DNA of 64,000 nt. Source: Diphasiastrum complanatum. Taxonomy: Eukaryota; Streptophyta; Lycopodiopsida; Lycopodiales; Lycopodiaceae. The notes beneath the pieces were generated by a model. The model searched no databases, was not told the DNA's origin, and worked only from the letters and a program-made list of their open reading frames with translations. This document shows positions 23,642 through 36,576 of the stretch, one piece after another; positions within the stretch are counted from its first letter, which is position 1; the number at the start of each line of letters is the position of its first letter. The DNA lies in contig CM055108.1 in assembly GCA_029204225.1 (NCBI GenBank), positions 24,697,670 to 24,761,669 of the forward strand, given 5' to 3'. The position numbers and the translations under genes are program-made.

Positions 23642-26600
23642 TGATGCCTCGCACTGCCAGTTAACTAACCATGCACTTTCAGTCCAGTTATCTTCTTGCA
23701 AAAATACACTATTCAGTCTAGTGCCAACTGAAATGGTTAAGTAAACCCCGTTAAGTAACTGGAAGTAGGGCAGGAGCTTCAGTTAGCACTCATTGAGCCT
23801 CACTAATGGCAAGTGATGCTTCAGATTTGACTACCCCTATATTGTAATCACCGTGACTCCACAGATGTAAGAAGAGGTTTGTGAGCAGTCACGGATGACC
23901 TAAATTTCCTAATTAACCATTCTAGACAAGTTCCTAATTAGACGGACTGAAACACGTCTAGTAACTTGCATCGGTATGCAATGACTCCATATAATTATTG
24001 ATTTTATCTTTCCCGAATGATGCTCTCCCAAATTGATTTGAATTGCGTGACCGAGTGAGAGTTTAGTGAAGTAGGAGCAATCTATGAAAAACAAATGCAT
24101 CCGACGTTCATTGTGTGAGTCTGCAAGTCAATTTGGATCCTTTACCTTCGGATATTAAATCTTGCATTCAAAGCTTCATGCTTGAGTACCACCGGGCTTT
24201 CTGTGAGTCGCAGGAAGTAAGGGTATTGCTATTGCTCTGCATTGAGCAGAAAGGTATTCTCAAGATTGAGGGACAGTGCAGAGAGCAGTTAGCCTGTCCT
24301 ACATTGCTTGATGCAAAATTGCCAAGATGCCCAAGCAAAATACAAGCTCATACTTCAGGAAAGCGTCTCAAGGATAGGTCCACCTCGACAGATTCCAATA
24401 TTTTGATTTTATTAAACATCTTAGTTGAGAGGAGAATTATCATACACCTTCAGAGTCTTGTGAACACAGGTATTAATTGGAAAATTAAGCATGTAATTGG
24501 AAATTGCTGCAGATCACATCAAACAAGGACCTTATTAAGTATATTCACAGTTAAGAATCTGATTTGAACATCTATGGCTATAACTCCTTAAAGTTTTCTT
24601 GACGTTTGGCAATCTAAAGGAAGATCAAATAGAAGTTTGACTGCATCACAGAACTGTTTGCTCTTGGACATCGATCATGCACGAAACGTTTCAGATCATC
24701 AACAACAGAGAGCCCCCTCTACGCAGAAATTTTCGGCATTGTCTCGCATGACACACATCATCTGAATCCACTGCCACTGACGGCCAATCCAAAACGCTCC
24801 TTTTGTTGATGAAGCTGTCTTTCAGTTGCCGCTTCAAGGAAAGTAGCAACATTCTCGACGGATCCAAAGAGCAACATGTCAAACCTCAAAAGCCAATCCT
24901 AAACCTGGGCAGTGGGCAACCGTATCATTCCAAAGAATAATCCTAAGAAAGCATTGATGTTGATAGAACACAAAAAAATTCAATGTGTGTAATTTGGTTC
25001 AAGTTGGGAATAAGCCATCTGCTACTTAAACATTTTAGCATTCAACTGCTTTATGGAACACTAGGGAGAAAACTAAGAACGCCAATACACAAGTTGGAGT
25101 ATCGTTCTCGCCGGCTCTATTTATGGTTCATGAGAACTTGAATAATTAGTCTGGAAACGTCTTCCGTCATGAGCAGTCAAGGGCCTTGCCAAAATTGAAG
25201 GCGCAGTGCTGCGTATATGATGCAGAATCTAACGCCTTACTTCTATCAAGTATGCAAGCTGTCAAGCAAGAAGAGGGTTAAGAAACAAAAGCTTGACAGT
25301 TTGACAGAGAGACGAGTATTGAAAAATCTGACGCGGATCTTTAGAATGGCACTCCAAATTATGTCAGCCAGCCTGGGTGGAGAGATGGAAGGACATGTTG
25401 ACTACGAACTGCGACCTAAAGAACGAATTCTCCAAAAGTACGGATACAAATATCCAGAAGAAAATCCCCTGATCTACTTACCAGAATTGCAAAATTCCAC
25501 TTGATCTCGAGCAACAACAAGGGTGTACTGGAGTGGAGATACAGCAACTTCCAGTACATCGAAAGGTAAACGAAGAACCTCAAGCCGAATAATAATCCAT
25601 TTTCAAGACTGCTGTTGTCATTTACAGAAAATAGCATGTAGAAAGCGAGAGGTGAGAGGAATTCAATCGTTTGAAAGAACAAAAATCAAGAATATTGACT
25701 ATGTGCATGATGTAGCTTGCATAGGAGTACATGACAGCAACGTCTGGACAACAGATCTGAAACGAAACCTTCTCGACTTCAGGCTTAAGCCTTGAAAGCA
25801 AAGAAATCACAAGAATGGTAGTAGGTTCAGGCCTGCAGCCAAAGCAATCCCCGTTCTCTGCTGAGAGAGGGGGGAAGGCAGAGGAGGGATCCACAACTGA
25901 AGGACAAATTGGATCCGACTGCGGGTAAGGAAGAACAGGGCATATTGTGTAGGGATTGATTGAGGGAAAGTGTGACGTCTGGCAGAAGCATGAGCAAGAG
26001 AGAAAGAGCAGAGTTACTAGAAACAGATCATGTGAACAGCAGATTGTAAAAGACAAAAGACAAAACAATGCGACGAGTATGGAGCATCTGATTGTGAGCA
26101 TAACACGCAAATCAACTCCCAATTGCAACCATAGCCTGATTCCAGGCGATGAATCAGGCAAAGGCCAAGCCACAAACGGTGAAGAAGAGGAAGAGAAAAA
26201 GAGAGAAAGACAGAGAGAAGAGCGAGCGAATGAGAGCGAGAGAGAGAGGAGCGCCGAGAGAGTTGGAGAGAACCGTGCAGCAGTCAGTCTGTCTGTCTGT
26301 CATGTCATGTCATGTCAGGAAGAGAAGAAATATGCACATGCATCTGGAATATACAAAGAAAAAGGATCTACCGTCCACGTGTTACGATCACCTCTAAGCC
26401 AACTCGTGGCGTCCCAAAAGAAGGGCGCCAGGAGCAGATCCAGTGTACGAAATGCATTCGAGGACCCATGAGACACAGGAAGAACATTTGCTTTAGCTTC
26501 ATGCGACAGGCAGGTCCGGTCATGTTCCCAAACTGTTCACGTTCCTTCTTCGTTTCCACCGGCACGGCTGGGATTTTCTCCGGACCTCGACTGATTCCTG

Positions 26601-27500
26601 ACGAGCCCCAAGCCCTTATACCTTTCTTTCACCGATGGTTGACACGTCAACAGTACTCCCAGGCCGTCATTTGAAAGAGGGGGCTTTCTACCGGACACGG
26701 CGGTGGGCATTTTTGTTGATGGTATTATATGTGGCAAGATAATAGGAGCCAGGCCAGCTTTTCCTTTTGCGGCCAAAAACAAATAAAAAAGGTTTTCAGG
26801 CCAGGACCAAACAAAGGAGCTTCAGGAAGCACCTTATCTGCCAACGCTCTTAAGCCTTAAACTCTTGAGGTGAAACTTTTTGGTTTTATTAATAAAAGAT
26901 GGGAAAAGTCATCAGAGTACAAAAGAATGCATGTTAAAAGTGTAAAGTCCATAAGGATTGAGATACTCTACAATTATAACAAAGCAACAATCTCGTAGAG
27001 TATTTACATAAAGCCTATTGCTTGGTGTAAGTCGCTAGTTAAGATAGTTGGAAGTTTAGGTAGTGTAAAAAGCTGTGAAGCAGCCGTTCTTGCAACTATG
27101 GCACGTCGAAGTATTGCAAGTGCCTGAGGGCATCATCCAATTGGTTAAGAACAGGCAAATTTTGAGCCCGAGTACAAGCTTGCAATCAGATTTCATCTAA
27201 AACTTTCCTTCGCCACCCTGCGACTCATCTTGCTAAGAGACTTTAGTGCATCTCCTAGTGAATTATACGTAATGGATACCTGTGGCATATTATGCCCATT
27301 TTCAAATAAATTAAAAAGTAGAAAATGCATGCATTTTTTTCAAAGGCAGATTCTGCTTTTTTTTTCTGCCTGTCTGTGCCCATCCGTACGATTCCGTACA
27401 ACTGCCACATGGCACATTTGTGTTGGTCAATCAAAGTCAAACCTGCCTATTATGCTTCGTAATGTGCTTTTGAAAAAATTTCAGGTATCCATTACGCAAT
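22597..27500. other. Upstream region of the telomere-binding gene; no other gene recognised
   Basis: No ORF carries a recognisable domain. A GA-rich stretch at about 26175-26260 is CT-rich on the minus strand, as in many plant 5' leaders, so the transcription start of the telomere-binding gene could lie near 26.2-26.3 kb with introns in its leader. This is inference. The plus-strand ORF at 25956-26471 lies in that biased sequence and is probably chance. Confidence 0.35.
23592..23639. repeat. (GA)24 microsatellite
   Basis: An uninterrupted dinucleotide tract about 1.2 kb upstream of the telomere-binding gene ATG. Confidence 0.97.
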
Positions 27501-27624
27501 GGAAGGAGCCTGGCAAAGGCCATTCTGCCCGGTAAGGATTTTCAAAAAACTTTGAACTCCGGGCCTAGCCCAAAGTCTTTTGGAAATCGTTACCGGGCAA
27601 AATGGCTTTTGCCAGGCTCCTTCC
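27501..27624. repeat. Near-perfect 124-bp hairpin (MITE or small-RNA precursor candidate)
   Basis: Two 54-bp arms (27501-27554 and 27571-27624) are inverted copies matching at 49 of 54 positions, around a 16-base loop. In an RNA read from the plus strand, two of the five mismatches would be G:U pairs. The outer ends are GGAAGGAGCC and GGCTCCTTCC. Just to the right, CTCCTTCCATAATACATA is repeated, with self-complementary ATACATA(C/G)TATGTAT blocks. No ORF overlaps in a meaningful way. Confidence 0.85.
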
Positions 27625-29921
27625 ATAATACATACTATGTATCACGCTCCTTCCATAATACATAGAGGCATAATACATAGTATGTATCAGAAAACAGACA
27701 GGATGTGCATTGCTCTGTTTTCTGCTGTGCTTGCTTTTTACGAATGAAATGCTGCCACGTACATGCAACACAAACCTCAGGCTGAATGAGCAAACCCGGA
27801 CGTATGGACTTAACTTGCGTGATGAGGCTAAGAGCGTATTAGTATGGGACGGAAACCTGCCAGTGCCACCATGCCATGGGAAAGCAATTCCAGAGGTGAA
27901 GCGAGCTTTGAAATTCTTCTAGCGGTTTTGCTCTCCATGCGGTCGAAGAGCAAGGCCGGTCCAATCTCAGCAATCCACCTGAGATTCTGTTTTTAATGCA
28001 ATTTTGGGACATCTTCGTCACGCCAAAGCCTCAAGTTTTTCTGATCTTCGTCACGCTTGAGCCTCAGGATTTCGTGATCTACAACACGTCTCAGCCTCAG
28101 CCTCCATGCTCCACAATCCACGCTTTCAACAATTGTATTAAATTGTATACATGAATCTGTGCATTGACTTCACGGATTTTGTTACTCCTCAGAACTTCAT
28201 CACTCCACGCTACACGTTGTTATCAAGCACAGTCTTCATCCGAATCCTGTAACCTCCTCCATGCACGCTTTCAAGAAGCCTGTAAATTTTCATGTCTATA
28301 TTCGTTGCACAAAGTAGGAAAAACAAAGCAATCAGGAGGTTGAAGCTTCTCAAGAAAACTGCTTCGCGCTTTCAAAAAACCTGTTCTTATGTCTGAAGCG
28401 ATCCTAGAATGTTTGAAATTGTTTGGATGTTGTGAAGGTATGGGTTAGTTTTCTGCTAACAGGTTGAAGACGTAATTTCTTTGTCTGCATTTGTCGCATA
28501 GAACAGGAAAGACAAAGCAATGCTGGAGTGTTCTAAATCGTTTATATGTTATGGACCAGTCCTCTGATGAAGCTTCCCTGACGAAACAGATAACTCCCCG
28601 GCAATAAACAAAGTTGATCCGAACATGATAAACAAAGTTGATCCGAACATGATAACAAGTAGCTGAGTATACTTGATTTTGTTCTTGGTCTTGAAACGGA
28701 ACGGGTCTAGCTTCAAATGTCCAAGGTGATTGAGTTTAATTTATAAGTATATTGAACAAATGCGAAAGGCCTACAAGGAAGAAGCCTGTTCTTGGACAAC
28801 GTGTCCAATCAAAGTTCCCATTGAGAACAGATCTATCCACAATTTCTGTGGGAAAACACACACAAAAGCAACGTATTGAAAATTCAATCACGCAGTACCT
28901 TCATAGTCACGAGTAGAAAGATCACTTGAGGAAGCGAGTGTTGTGTTCTTTTTTAGGATTGATAGCATGTTCTTGGATGTAAAACGAGCGTGTGACTATT
29001 TTGGGGCCTTTCTCGTGCCCCGAGAAGAGATGATTGGCTCCATAAAAGTCCATAGGATCTGCATGTCATGATGGCCCTTCTCTTAAAGGCATCATAGATT
29101 CAAATTAATAGAATTCCTCCAACTAGATCTCAACGTAATGGACATGAACTTCCATAATGTGAGCATGGGTAGGTTTTAAAGCATCTTATTAGCCTATGAA
29201 ATTGCCTATAGTCACCTAGCTAGGTTTCATGGCTCCCTTTTCCTGGCTGCATTTCCCAGCCACATTTTTTCAGTTGGTTTGCTTATCCATTTCCATTTAC
29301 ATTTCTCATGATTAGATTTTCATTTATAGGCAAGATTTTTGTTCTTGTTGAATTTGAAAGCATACAAGATCATTTTCCGTATAATAGTCTTAAGTCCATC
29401 CATGCCATTAAGAGGGATGTTTTCATAACACTTAGAGATGTTAGTGGACCACATAGAAGTGATCTTATTTGGCACATTACGTGGCATACCTTATATAGGG
29501 CCAATTTTGACTCCAGAGTTCTTCTAATGACATGTTTATGCAAGCCCTAGATTGAGCTCACATCAAGCATATCACGACAATATTTCTCATGCCACTAAAG
29601 AAGATGGATGGTGATGAATCCTCTAAGAGCCTTAGTTTCACAATCAAAATCATCCCCACAAAAGCAAAGACCCTAGGTCCTCTGATAGTTTAGACAACTC
29701 TTGCACAAGATATGGTTGATAGAAACTATGAAGCACATGTGACCTTGTTCTTAGCACAAGAACATAGTTAGTTGGCCACTAAATACTTCTTAAGCTCTAC
29801 TTCTACCTGTGAGAATTTGCAAATATTGAGCTTGATAAACACATAGTTTAGTGTACATATTGTAATCCACACATGTGAGAGCATGTTCACACATGTGAGA
29901 ATAGGCCTAGGGTAGTTAGGA
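27625..29921. other. Intergenic, no gene seen
   Basis: The sequence contains a 24-bp tandem duplication at about 28607-28654 (AAAGTTGATCCGAACATGAT units) and two CACACATGTGAG blocks at about 29869-29900. The short ORFs have no recognisable features. Confidence 0.4.
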
Positions 29922-31113
29922 TGTTGGATTTATCTCCTTTACTCTCCTAAATCATACGTTAATCTGCCTCCATTCATGTTGTTGTGTTTTTATTTGTGTT
30001 GTCGCACAGTCTGCATATTTACATGTAAAATAAGATAGGCTTAAAAAACGCGACTGTCAGCATTTTTAATCGGGGATCTCCATAGGCGAAAAATGCGAAA
30101 AACGCGATACTGTGTTTTACATGCGTTTTATGACAGACGAAAAATGTGGCACTGCCCTACAAATGCCAAAGGTGCCCCTATAGGAAAGCGAAGGTATCTT
30201 ACAAATGATTTTCTAAGGCATTGGATAGAGTGTCGCAATTTTCGCATTTTCACCAGCGTGAATTTTAGCGTAGCCCGACGTCGCGGCCTCCTCATGCTTG
30301 TTCCATGCACTGTGCAATCAGATTTGACAACGACAACAGCCACCCACGATCTCCCACAGACAGCATAACCACTTTCGTACCTTCTTCATCTGCACACCTA
30401 TAAAACTTATGTATATATATTGATAACCATCTGAGTATTCACATAGAGAAAATAGAAGACAGAATGAAACATCACTTGTAATCAAAGACAGACATTGTAG
30501 ATGCTTTTGCGCATTGATTCTTTCTTCCAGATGGATTGTCAATAATAAGTTTATCACCTTTACAGATCGTGATTAGTTTTGTGAAGCACGCAGTTACATT
30601 CGCTATTGTTTTGTGCTCACCTACAATATTGACTTGTATATTTCGTTATACTTAATCTGATTACAGCTCTGTTTGTTCTGCGTTCAAATTTGTGTCAATA
30701 TTGCAATGCTTTTCTACGTTCTGTCTGGCTTTCCAATTGCTTAGTCTGGTTGTCTGTTGTTCGCGGCTTATGATTAGTCTAACTGTTCGCGACTGATTAT
30801 TAGTCTAGCTCTTCACGACTAATAATTTGTCTAACTGTTCGCGACAAATTATTTGTCTGATGTTTTGATGCTTAATGTTTGGCTACGCAATCAGATCGAA
30901 CGTGATTTCTATCACTAATATTTTGTTCGAGATTGCTAGGCGTAGTCATGCATGAGAAAAGAGGGAGATAGTTATTCCGCTGCGCATGAACATTTTTCAT
31001 TCGAGTTCGTTTCTTTTCGAGTTCGCTTCTTTTCGTGTTCGTTTCTTTTCGAGTTCGTTTCTTTTCGTGTTCGTCTCTTTTCGAGTTATCTCTCTACACC
31101 TCTCTTTCCAACA
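29922..31113 (+). repeat. Copia LTR1 (1192 bp)
   Basis: It begins TGTTGGATTT and ends CCAACA, followed directly by TGGTATCcAAGCG, a slightly mutated form of the TGGTATCAGAGC primer-binding motif usual for plant copia elements. A TATA-like TATATATAT lies near 30410, so the U3/R border is probably about 30440. It carries palindromic GACTGATTATTAGTC-type repeats at 30770-30860 and a 16-bp minisatellite at 31001-31087. Confidence 0.85.
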
Positions 31114-31507
31114 TGGTATCCAAGCGATTTTTGTAGCCTGATAAGCTTCCACAGTAACAAGACTCTACTAGCCGATAGAGTAATTGTCTTCTTGTTCTGT
31201 AATTTAGAACCAGATTTTCATACTTAAGTCACTGATAGTTACTCCTATCACCGAGACTAATCTTTCACATGGATTCTCAAGGGAAAGCCAGTCTTATCAT
31301 GGACAAGCTTGATGGAGTCAATTACAATCTGTGAAAATTTAAGATGAGAACCGTGCTAATGGCTAAGGAGTTGTATGACATTGTTATAGGTGCAGAAGGA
31401 AAACCAGAAGCTGACGACGCAACAATCTCCAGATGGAAGCTGAAGGATGGCAAAGCATTTGAGCTGTTCATCCTTAACATTTCGGATACCCAGATCAGCC
31501 AAGTATA
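31114..31507 (+). pseudogene. Copia gag fragment fused to LTR sequence
   Basis: After the primer-binding site, an ATG at about 31270 opens MDSQGKASLIMDKLDGVNYNL, then a TGA in place of the conserved Trp codon, then KFKMRTVLMAKELYDIV as far as ILNISDTQISQV. Homology to the second gag copy stops there, at about 31507. The frame continues a few codons into LTR2 sequence and ends at 31544. Confidence 0.8.
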
Positions 31508-32142
31508 TGCTCTGTGCATTGATTCTTTAATTTGTCAGCAATAAGGTTTCATTCCTTTATAGTTTGAATAAGCTTCGTTGGGCACGCGGTTTTGTCCGCT
31601 ACTGTCTTGTGCTCTATCGCATCATTGACATGTATATTTGATATACTTAATCTGATATAGTTCTTTGTTTTGCGTTCAGATTTGTGTTAATATTGCTATG
31701 CTTATTATTCATTCTGTCTGATCTTTCTAGTTGCTCTTTCTGGTAATAGACGACTAACATTTAGTCTTGTCTTTCGCGATTGTTTCACGACTAATTATTA
31801 GTCTAGCACTGTCTAGCTCTTCGCAAATCATTCACGACACATAATTTGTCTAGCTGTTTGTGACAAATTATTTTTCTGGCGTTTCGTTTATTAATGTTTG
31901 GCTACGTAATCAAGAACGACCGTGATTTTCATCACTAACTTTCCGTTCGTTCTGATAGGCGTAGTCATGCTTTCGGAGAGAGCATAGCTCGTTCCACTAC
32001 GCACGAACAATTTGTGTTCGAGTTCGTTTCTCGTTCGTGTTTCGTTTCTTGTTCGTGTTCGTTTTACCCCTCTGAGCTAACTTTTTGTTTCTAAAATACG
32101 ACACCTACCTCAACTCTCGTTCAACTCTCCCTCTCTCCAACA
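31508..32142 (+). repeat. Copia LTR2, 5'-truncated
   Basis: It aligns with the second half of LTR1 starting near the GCATTGATTCTTT block (LTR1 position about 30513) and ends CCAACA, before a perfect TGGTATCAGAGC at 32143. The U3 portion is missing, and the join falls inside gag of the preceding copy. Confidence 0.8.
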
Positions 32143-32297
32143 TGGTATCAGAGCTATTTTCATAGCTTGATAAGCTTCCCAGTACAAGACTCTACTAGCC
32201 GATAGAGAAATTGTTTTCTTGTTCTGTATTTTTAATATCAGATTTTCATACTTAAGTCACTGATAGTTTTTCTTATCACTTAGACTAATTCCTCCAC

Positions 32298-35200
32298 ATG
32301 GATTCCCAAGGGAAAGCCAGTCCTATCATGGACAAGCTTGATGGAGCCAATTACCATCTGTGGAAATTTAAGATGAAAACTGTACTAATGGCTAAATAAT
32401 TGATGACATTGTTATAGGTGCAGAAGGGAAACCCAATGCAGACGATGCAGCAATCGCCATATGGAAGCTAAAGGATGGAAAGGCTTTCGCGCTGATCATC
32501 CTCAACATCATGGATACCCAGATCGGCCATGTATCTGAGGCTCAGACATCGAAAGAAGTCTGGGACATCTTGAGCACACTATATGAAGTGCGAGATATAG
32601 CTTCCAAGCTACATCTCAGGAAGAAATTCTACTCCCTCAAGATGACGAATGGTGATTCTCTGCAGAATCAAATTAATCAATTCAAGAAACTGCTAGACAA
32701 ATGGCCGTTGTCGGATCTGTCATTGATGATCAAGACACAGTAATGTAACTACTTACAAGCTTGCCGAGCTGTTATGACAGCTAGGTGATGATCATCACGA
32801 CTCATCCAGAATTGACTCTTTCAAGAGTCATTACTATGTTGTTGCAGGAAGACACACGGAGGAACGAAGCCTCAAGTTCTTCAGTTGATTCTCACGTCTT
32901 GTACGCCAACAAGAGCACGACAAAGCTAAAGAAGAAGAAAGGCCCGAAGCAATCAAAGCCAGACCAGAAACCAGCTCAGCATAAGGAACAGTCGAATCCG
33001 CAGACAAAGAAGAAGCTGTTCTGCAGATACTACAAATGAAACAACCACGAAATACAAGACTGCCGAATACTTCAAGCAAAGAACAACAGCAAGGGGCAGT
33101 TGAATCAAGTGACAAATGCAGCTGCAGAAGCTCCACAGCCTATTCAAGAAGTGGATCATGATGCCTTCATGACCAGCCATCAAGAAGCATATGGCGACAG
33201 TTCTTGGTTCTTGGATTTCGGAGCCACTCAGCATATGACTAGCCTCATTGGCTGTTTCGAGTCCTATACACCTTACAGTACCTGGAAATATGTCCACCTT
33301 GGTGACAATAGCACACAGGATATTAAAGGCGAAGGCACTGTAAAATTAAACTTTGCTAATGATCAGTCTAAGATACTCTCTAAAGTCCTTTATGTACCAA
33401 ATTTATCTACGAATCTGCTCTCTGTAAGCAGAATTATAGATCTAGGACCCAAAGTAGAATTCGAATGTGATCAATGTAAAGTAGTGATAGGACAAGCAAG
33501 ATCCTAGCACTCGGAAAGAGGCATGGATACTTGTACAAATTGAGTCATTGCTTTTCTGCCTCTAGTCAGGCTCTCAGTACTTCACTTCATTCAAATAAAG
33601 GTTTACTTTGGCATTATAGACTTGGTCATTTAAATCATACTGTTGTACAACGAATGTCTAGACAATCTATTGTTTTTTATCTCGAGCATCCTCGCGAAAG
33701 AGTCGAGTTACCTGTCTGTCAAGACTGTCTAGTTGGTAAACATACCAGAAAACCTTTTTAATCAAGCCATCAGCACATTGCTAGAGGATTGCTAGATGTT
33801 GTACATTCAGATATTTGTGGCCCGATGAAAAATCCTTCGCTGAAGGATGCCAAGTATTTTATAACCTTTATTGATGAATTTTCCAGAATGACCATGGTGT
33901 ATTTTATAAAGAAGAAATCAGAAGCCTTCAACTGCTTCAGAATCTTCAAGGAGCGTGCAGAGTAGGAGACTGGAAGGACAATTAAGGCCCTCAAGTCAAA
34001 CAACGGTGGAGAATATATCTCTATCAAGTTTAAGGAGTACTGTCAAAGCCAGGGCATTGAGCTGCAATTCATCACTCCTTACAGTCCTCAGTCTAATGGC
34101 TTAGCCGAGAGAAAGAACCGTACTCTGGCTGAATCTGCCAAATGTATGCTATCGCATGCATCGTTACCTAAGAGATTCTGGGTTGAAGTTGTCTCCACTG
34201 CAGCTTACATCTAGAACAGATGTTCGACCAAGGCCCTCTCAGACAAGACATCCCACGAGGTGTGGACAGGCTCTAAGCCTTCTTTGAAGAACCTAAGAGT
34301 GTTTGGGTGCATTGCCTACGCGCAGATCCCAAAAGACATGAGGAAGAAATTGGACTTCCAAGGTCTCAAGACCATCCTGATCAGATATACTTCATCTGAT
34401 AATACTTATAAGCTGTATGATCTTGATACCCAGCAAATCTTGTATAGTCGGGATACAGTCTTTATTGAGGATCAGTTCATCGACCTCAAAGGCAAGGATG
34501 TTGCTCAAGAAGAACCCTCATCACCTGCCATTGACACGACAGTCCGAGCTTCTGGCTCAAGCGTGTCTATTGTCGACCCACTTCGAGACAACAAATCAGA
34601 CGAAGACGTTGCTGCTACCCAACAACAAATCCCAGGAGCAGCTCTTCAGTTGAATCCTCCCAGAAGATGAAGCCGAGTGCACACACAGCCCACAAGGTAT
34701 ACTCCTGAGTCTATCTGTCTCTTGATACATGAACCGATGATAGTCGAAGAGGCACTCAGCCAACCAGACTCTGATCTCTGGAGAGAAACTATGGACAGAG
34801 AGTATTTCTATCTGATCAAAAACCAGACATGGTATTAGTTGAAGCTCCTATTGGCTGCAACATCATTGATTGCAAATGGATCTTTAAGATCAAATACAAT
34901 GCCAACGGAGCATTTGTCCAAAGGAAGTCAAGACTGGGAGCACGAGAATTCACCCAGATTCTGAATGTCGACTACAGTGAGACTTTTAGTCCAGCCATCA
35001 AACATTCGTCGATCCGAATGCTCCTGTCTTATGTTGCAGCTGCTGACCTCGAGGTGCATCAACTCGATGTACAAACAGCCTATCTGAATGGAGTGATACA
35101 AGAAGATATCTACATGATCCAGCCCAAAGGATACGTTCTGGAAGGTATGAAAAATCATGTCTGTAAACTCCACAAAGCACTGTACGGCTTGAAACAGTCT

Positions 35201-36315
35201 GCCAGAGCTTGGTTTCAGAGGATCAACACATTCCTCATCGAACAAGGATTCAAACCAAGCACTACTGATTGCAACGTCTATTCCAAGTCAGTACATCAAC
35301 CCTTCATTATCACCTTGTACGTGGATGATGCGTTGCTCTTCATCAACAATACCAATATGGTCAAGGATTCGAAGCAGATGCTATTTTCGGAGTTCGACAT
35401 GACTGATATGGGCGAAGCTCACTTCTGTCTGGGAATTCAAATCCACAGAGACAGAGCAAATCGACTGATTTACATCAGTCAACAAAGGTATCTTCACAAT
35501 GTTCTTAACAGATACAATTTGATGAATTATAAATCAGCTCAATCACCAATGGATCCAAGCATGCATCTGTCAAAGGACCAATGTCCCCAGACCAAGCAGG
35601 AAGTGGAGCAAATGAGAGAATATCTTTATCGATCGATACTAGGATCTCTCATGTACGCAATGGTCTGTACAAGACCTGATATCTCTTTTGTTGTAAGCTC
35701 ACTTAGCCAATACATGGCTAATACTGGCATTACCCATTGGAAGGCTCTCATATGAGTCATGAGATATATTTGAACTACCATGGACCAGTGCATCTACTAT
35801 GGAGATGTCAGCGACGACAATCTCCATCGGCTCAGTGGTTATTCTAATGCAAGCTCGGGAGGCAATGTAGACAATCGTAAATCCACATCTAGATTTACAT
35901 TCTTCTTCAACGGCGGTCCTATCTCATGGAACAGTCGTAAGCAAATTTCTGTCGCACTTTCTTCTACAGAAGCAGAATACATTGCTGCTTCTCAATCTAT
36001 CAAGGAAGCGTTTAGGTTGAGAAATTTACTGTCAGATGTTAATCTGAATTAGTATAGCCTTACATTTTTATTTTGTGATAATCAGAGTGTTATTGCCTTA
36101 TCGGCCAACCCTAGATTTCACTCTAGGAGTAAGCACATTGAAATCATATATCACTACATCAAGGGCAAGGTTCTCAACAAGGAAGTAATCTTAACGTACT
36201 GCAGAATGCAGGACATGGTTGCAGATATATTCACGAAAGCACTCAGTGTTAATGCACACAACAAATTTTGTGCATTGCTTAGTTTGAAGATCAACGCATT
36301 CACGGATCCAGATTA
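32298..36315 (+). pseudogene. Ty1-copia gag-pol polyprotein, near full length but with stops
   Basis: Order: Gag (MDSQGKASPIMDKLDGANY onward), disrupted by TAA and a frameshift near 32397; degenerate zinc knuckle CRYYK-stop-NNHEIQDC near 33030; protease block SWFLDFGATQHM (DFG instead of the usual DSG); pre-integrase LLWHYRLGHL and CQDCLVGK; integrase HSDICGPM and FIDEFSR, with the second catalytic Asp changed to Asn (LKSNNGGEY); RT with QLDVQTAYLNGVIQEDIYM, YGLKQSARAW and intact YVDD near 35320; RNase H with SSTEAEYIAAS, CDNQSVIAL and RSKHIEI. Stops lie at about 33761, 33965, 34212, 34669, 35755, 35771 and 36050. A polypurine tract AAGAGGGGG sits directly before LTR3. The element cannot make a full polyprotein. 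Confidence 0.93.
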
Positions 36316-36326
36316 AGAGGGGGTGT

Positions 36327-36576
36327 TGGATTTATTTTCTCTAGTCACCTAAATCCCATTTTTATTCTGCCTCCATTCATGCTGTATATAGTCTGCATAT
36401 TCACATGCAAATTCTCACAGGCGATGAAAAGACGAAAAGCAAAGGCTGACATCACACCCTCTTCACGCTCATGTATTTCTTGTTCGTGTTCGTCTTACCC
36501 CTCTGAACTAACTTTTCGTTTCTAAAATACGACACCTTCCTCAACTCTCGCTCAATCTCCCTCTCTCCAACACTCA
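36327..36576 (+). repeat. Copia LTR3, internally deleted
   Basis: It starts TGTTGGATTTATTTTCTC after the polypurine tract and ends CTCTCCAACA. The ends match LTR1 (start) and LTR2 (end), but the roughly 250-bp length means most of the middle is deleted. Confidence 0.8.

Noticed and set aside
25956-26471. Plus-strand ORF of 171 aa, rich in Glu, Arg and Lys
   Set aside because: It lies in a GA-biased stretch that is probably the CT-rich leader of the minus-strand gene, and its composition follows the base bias. No domain is recognised.
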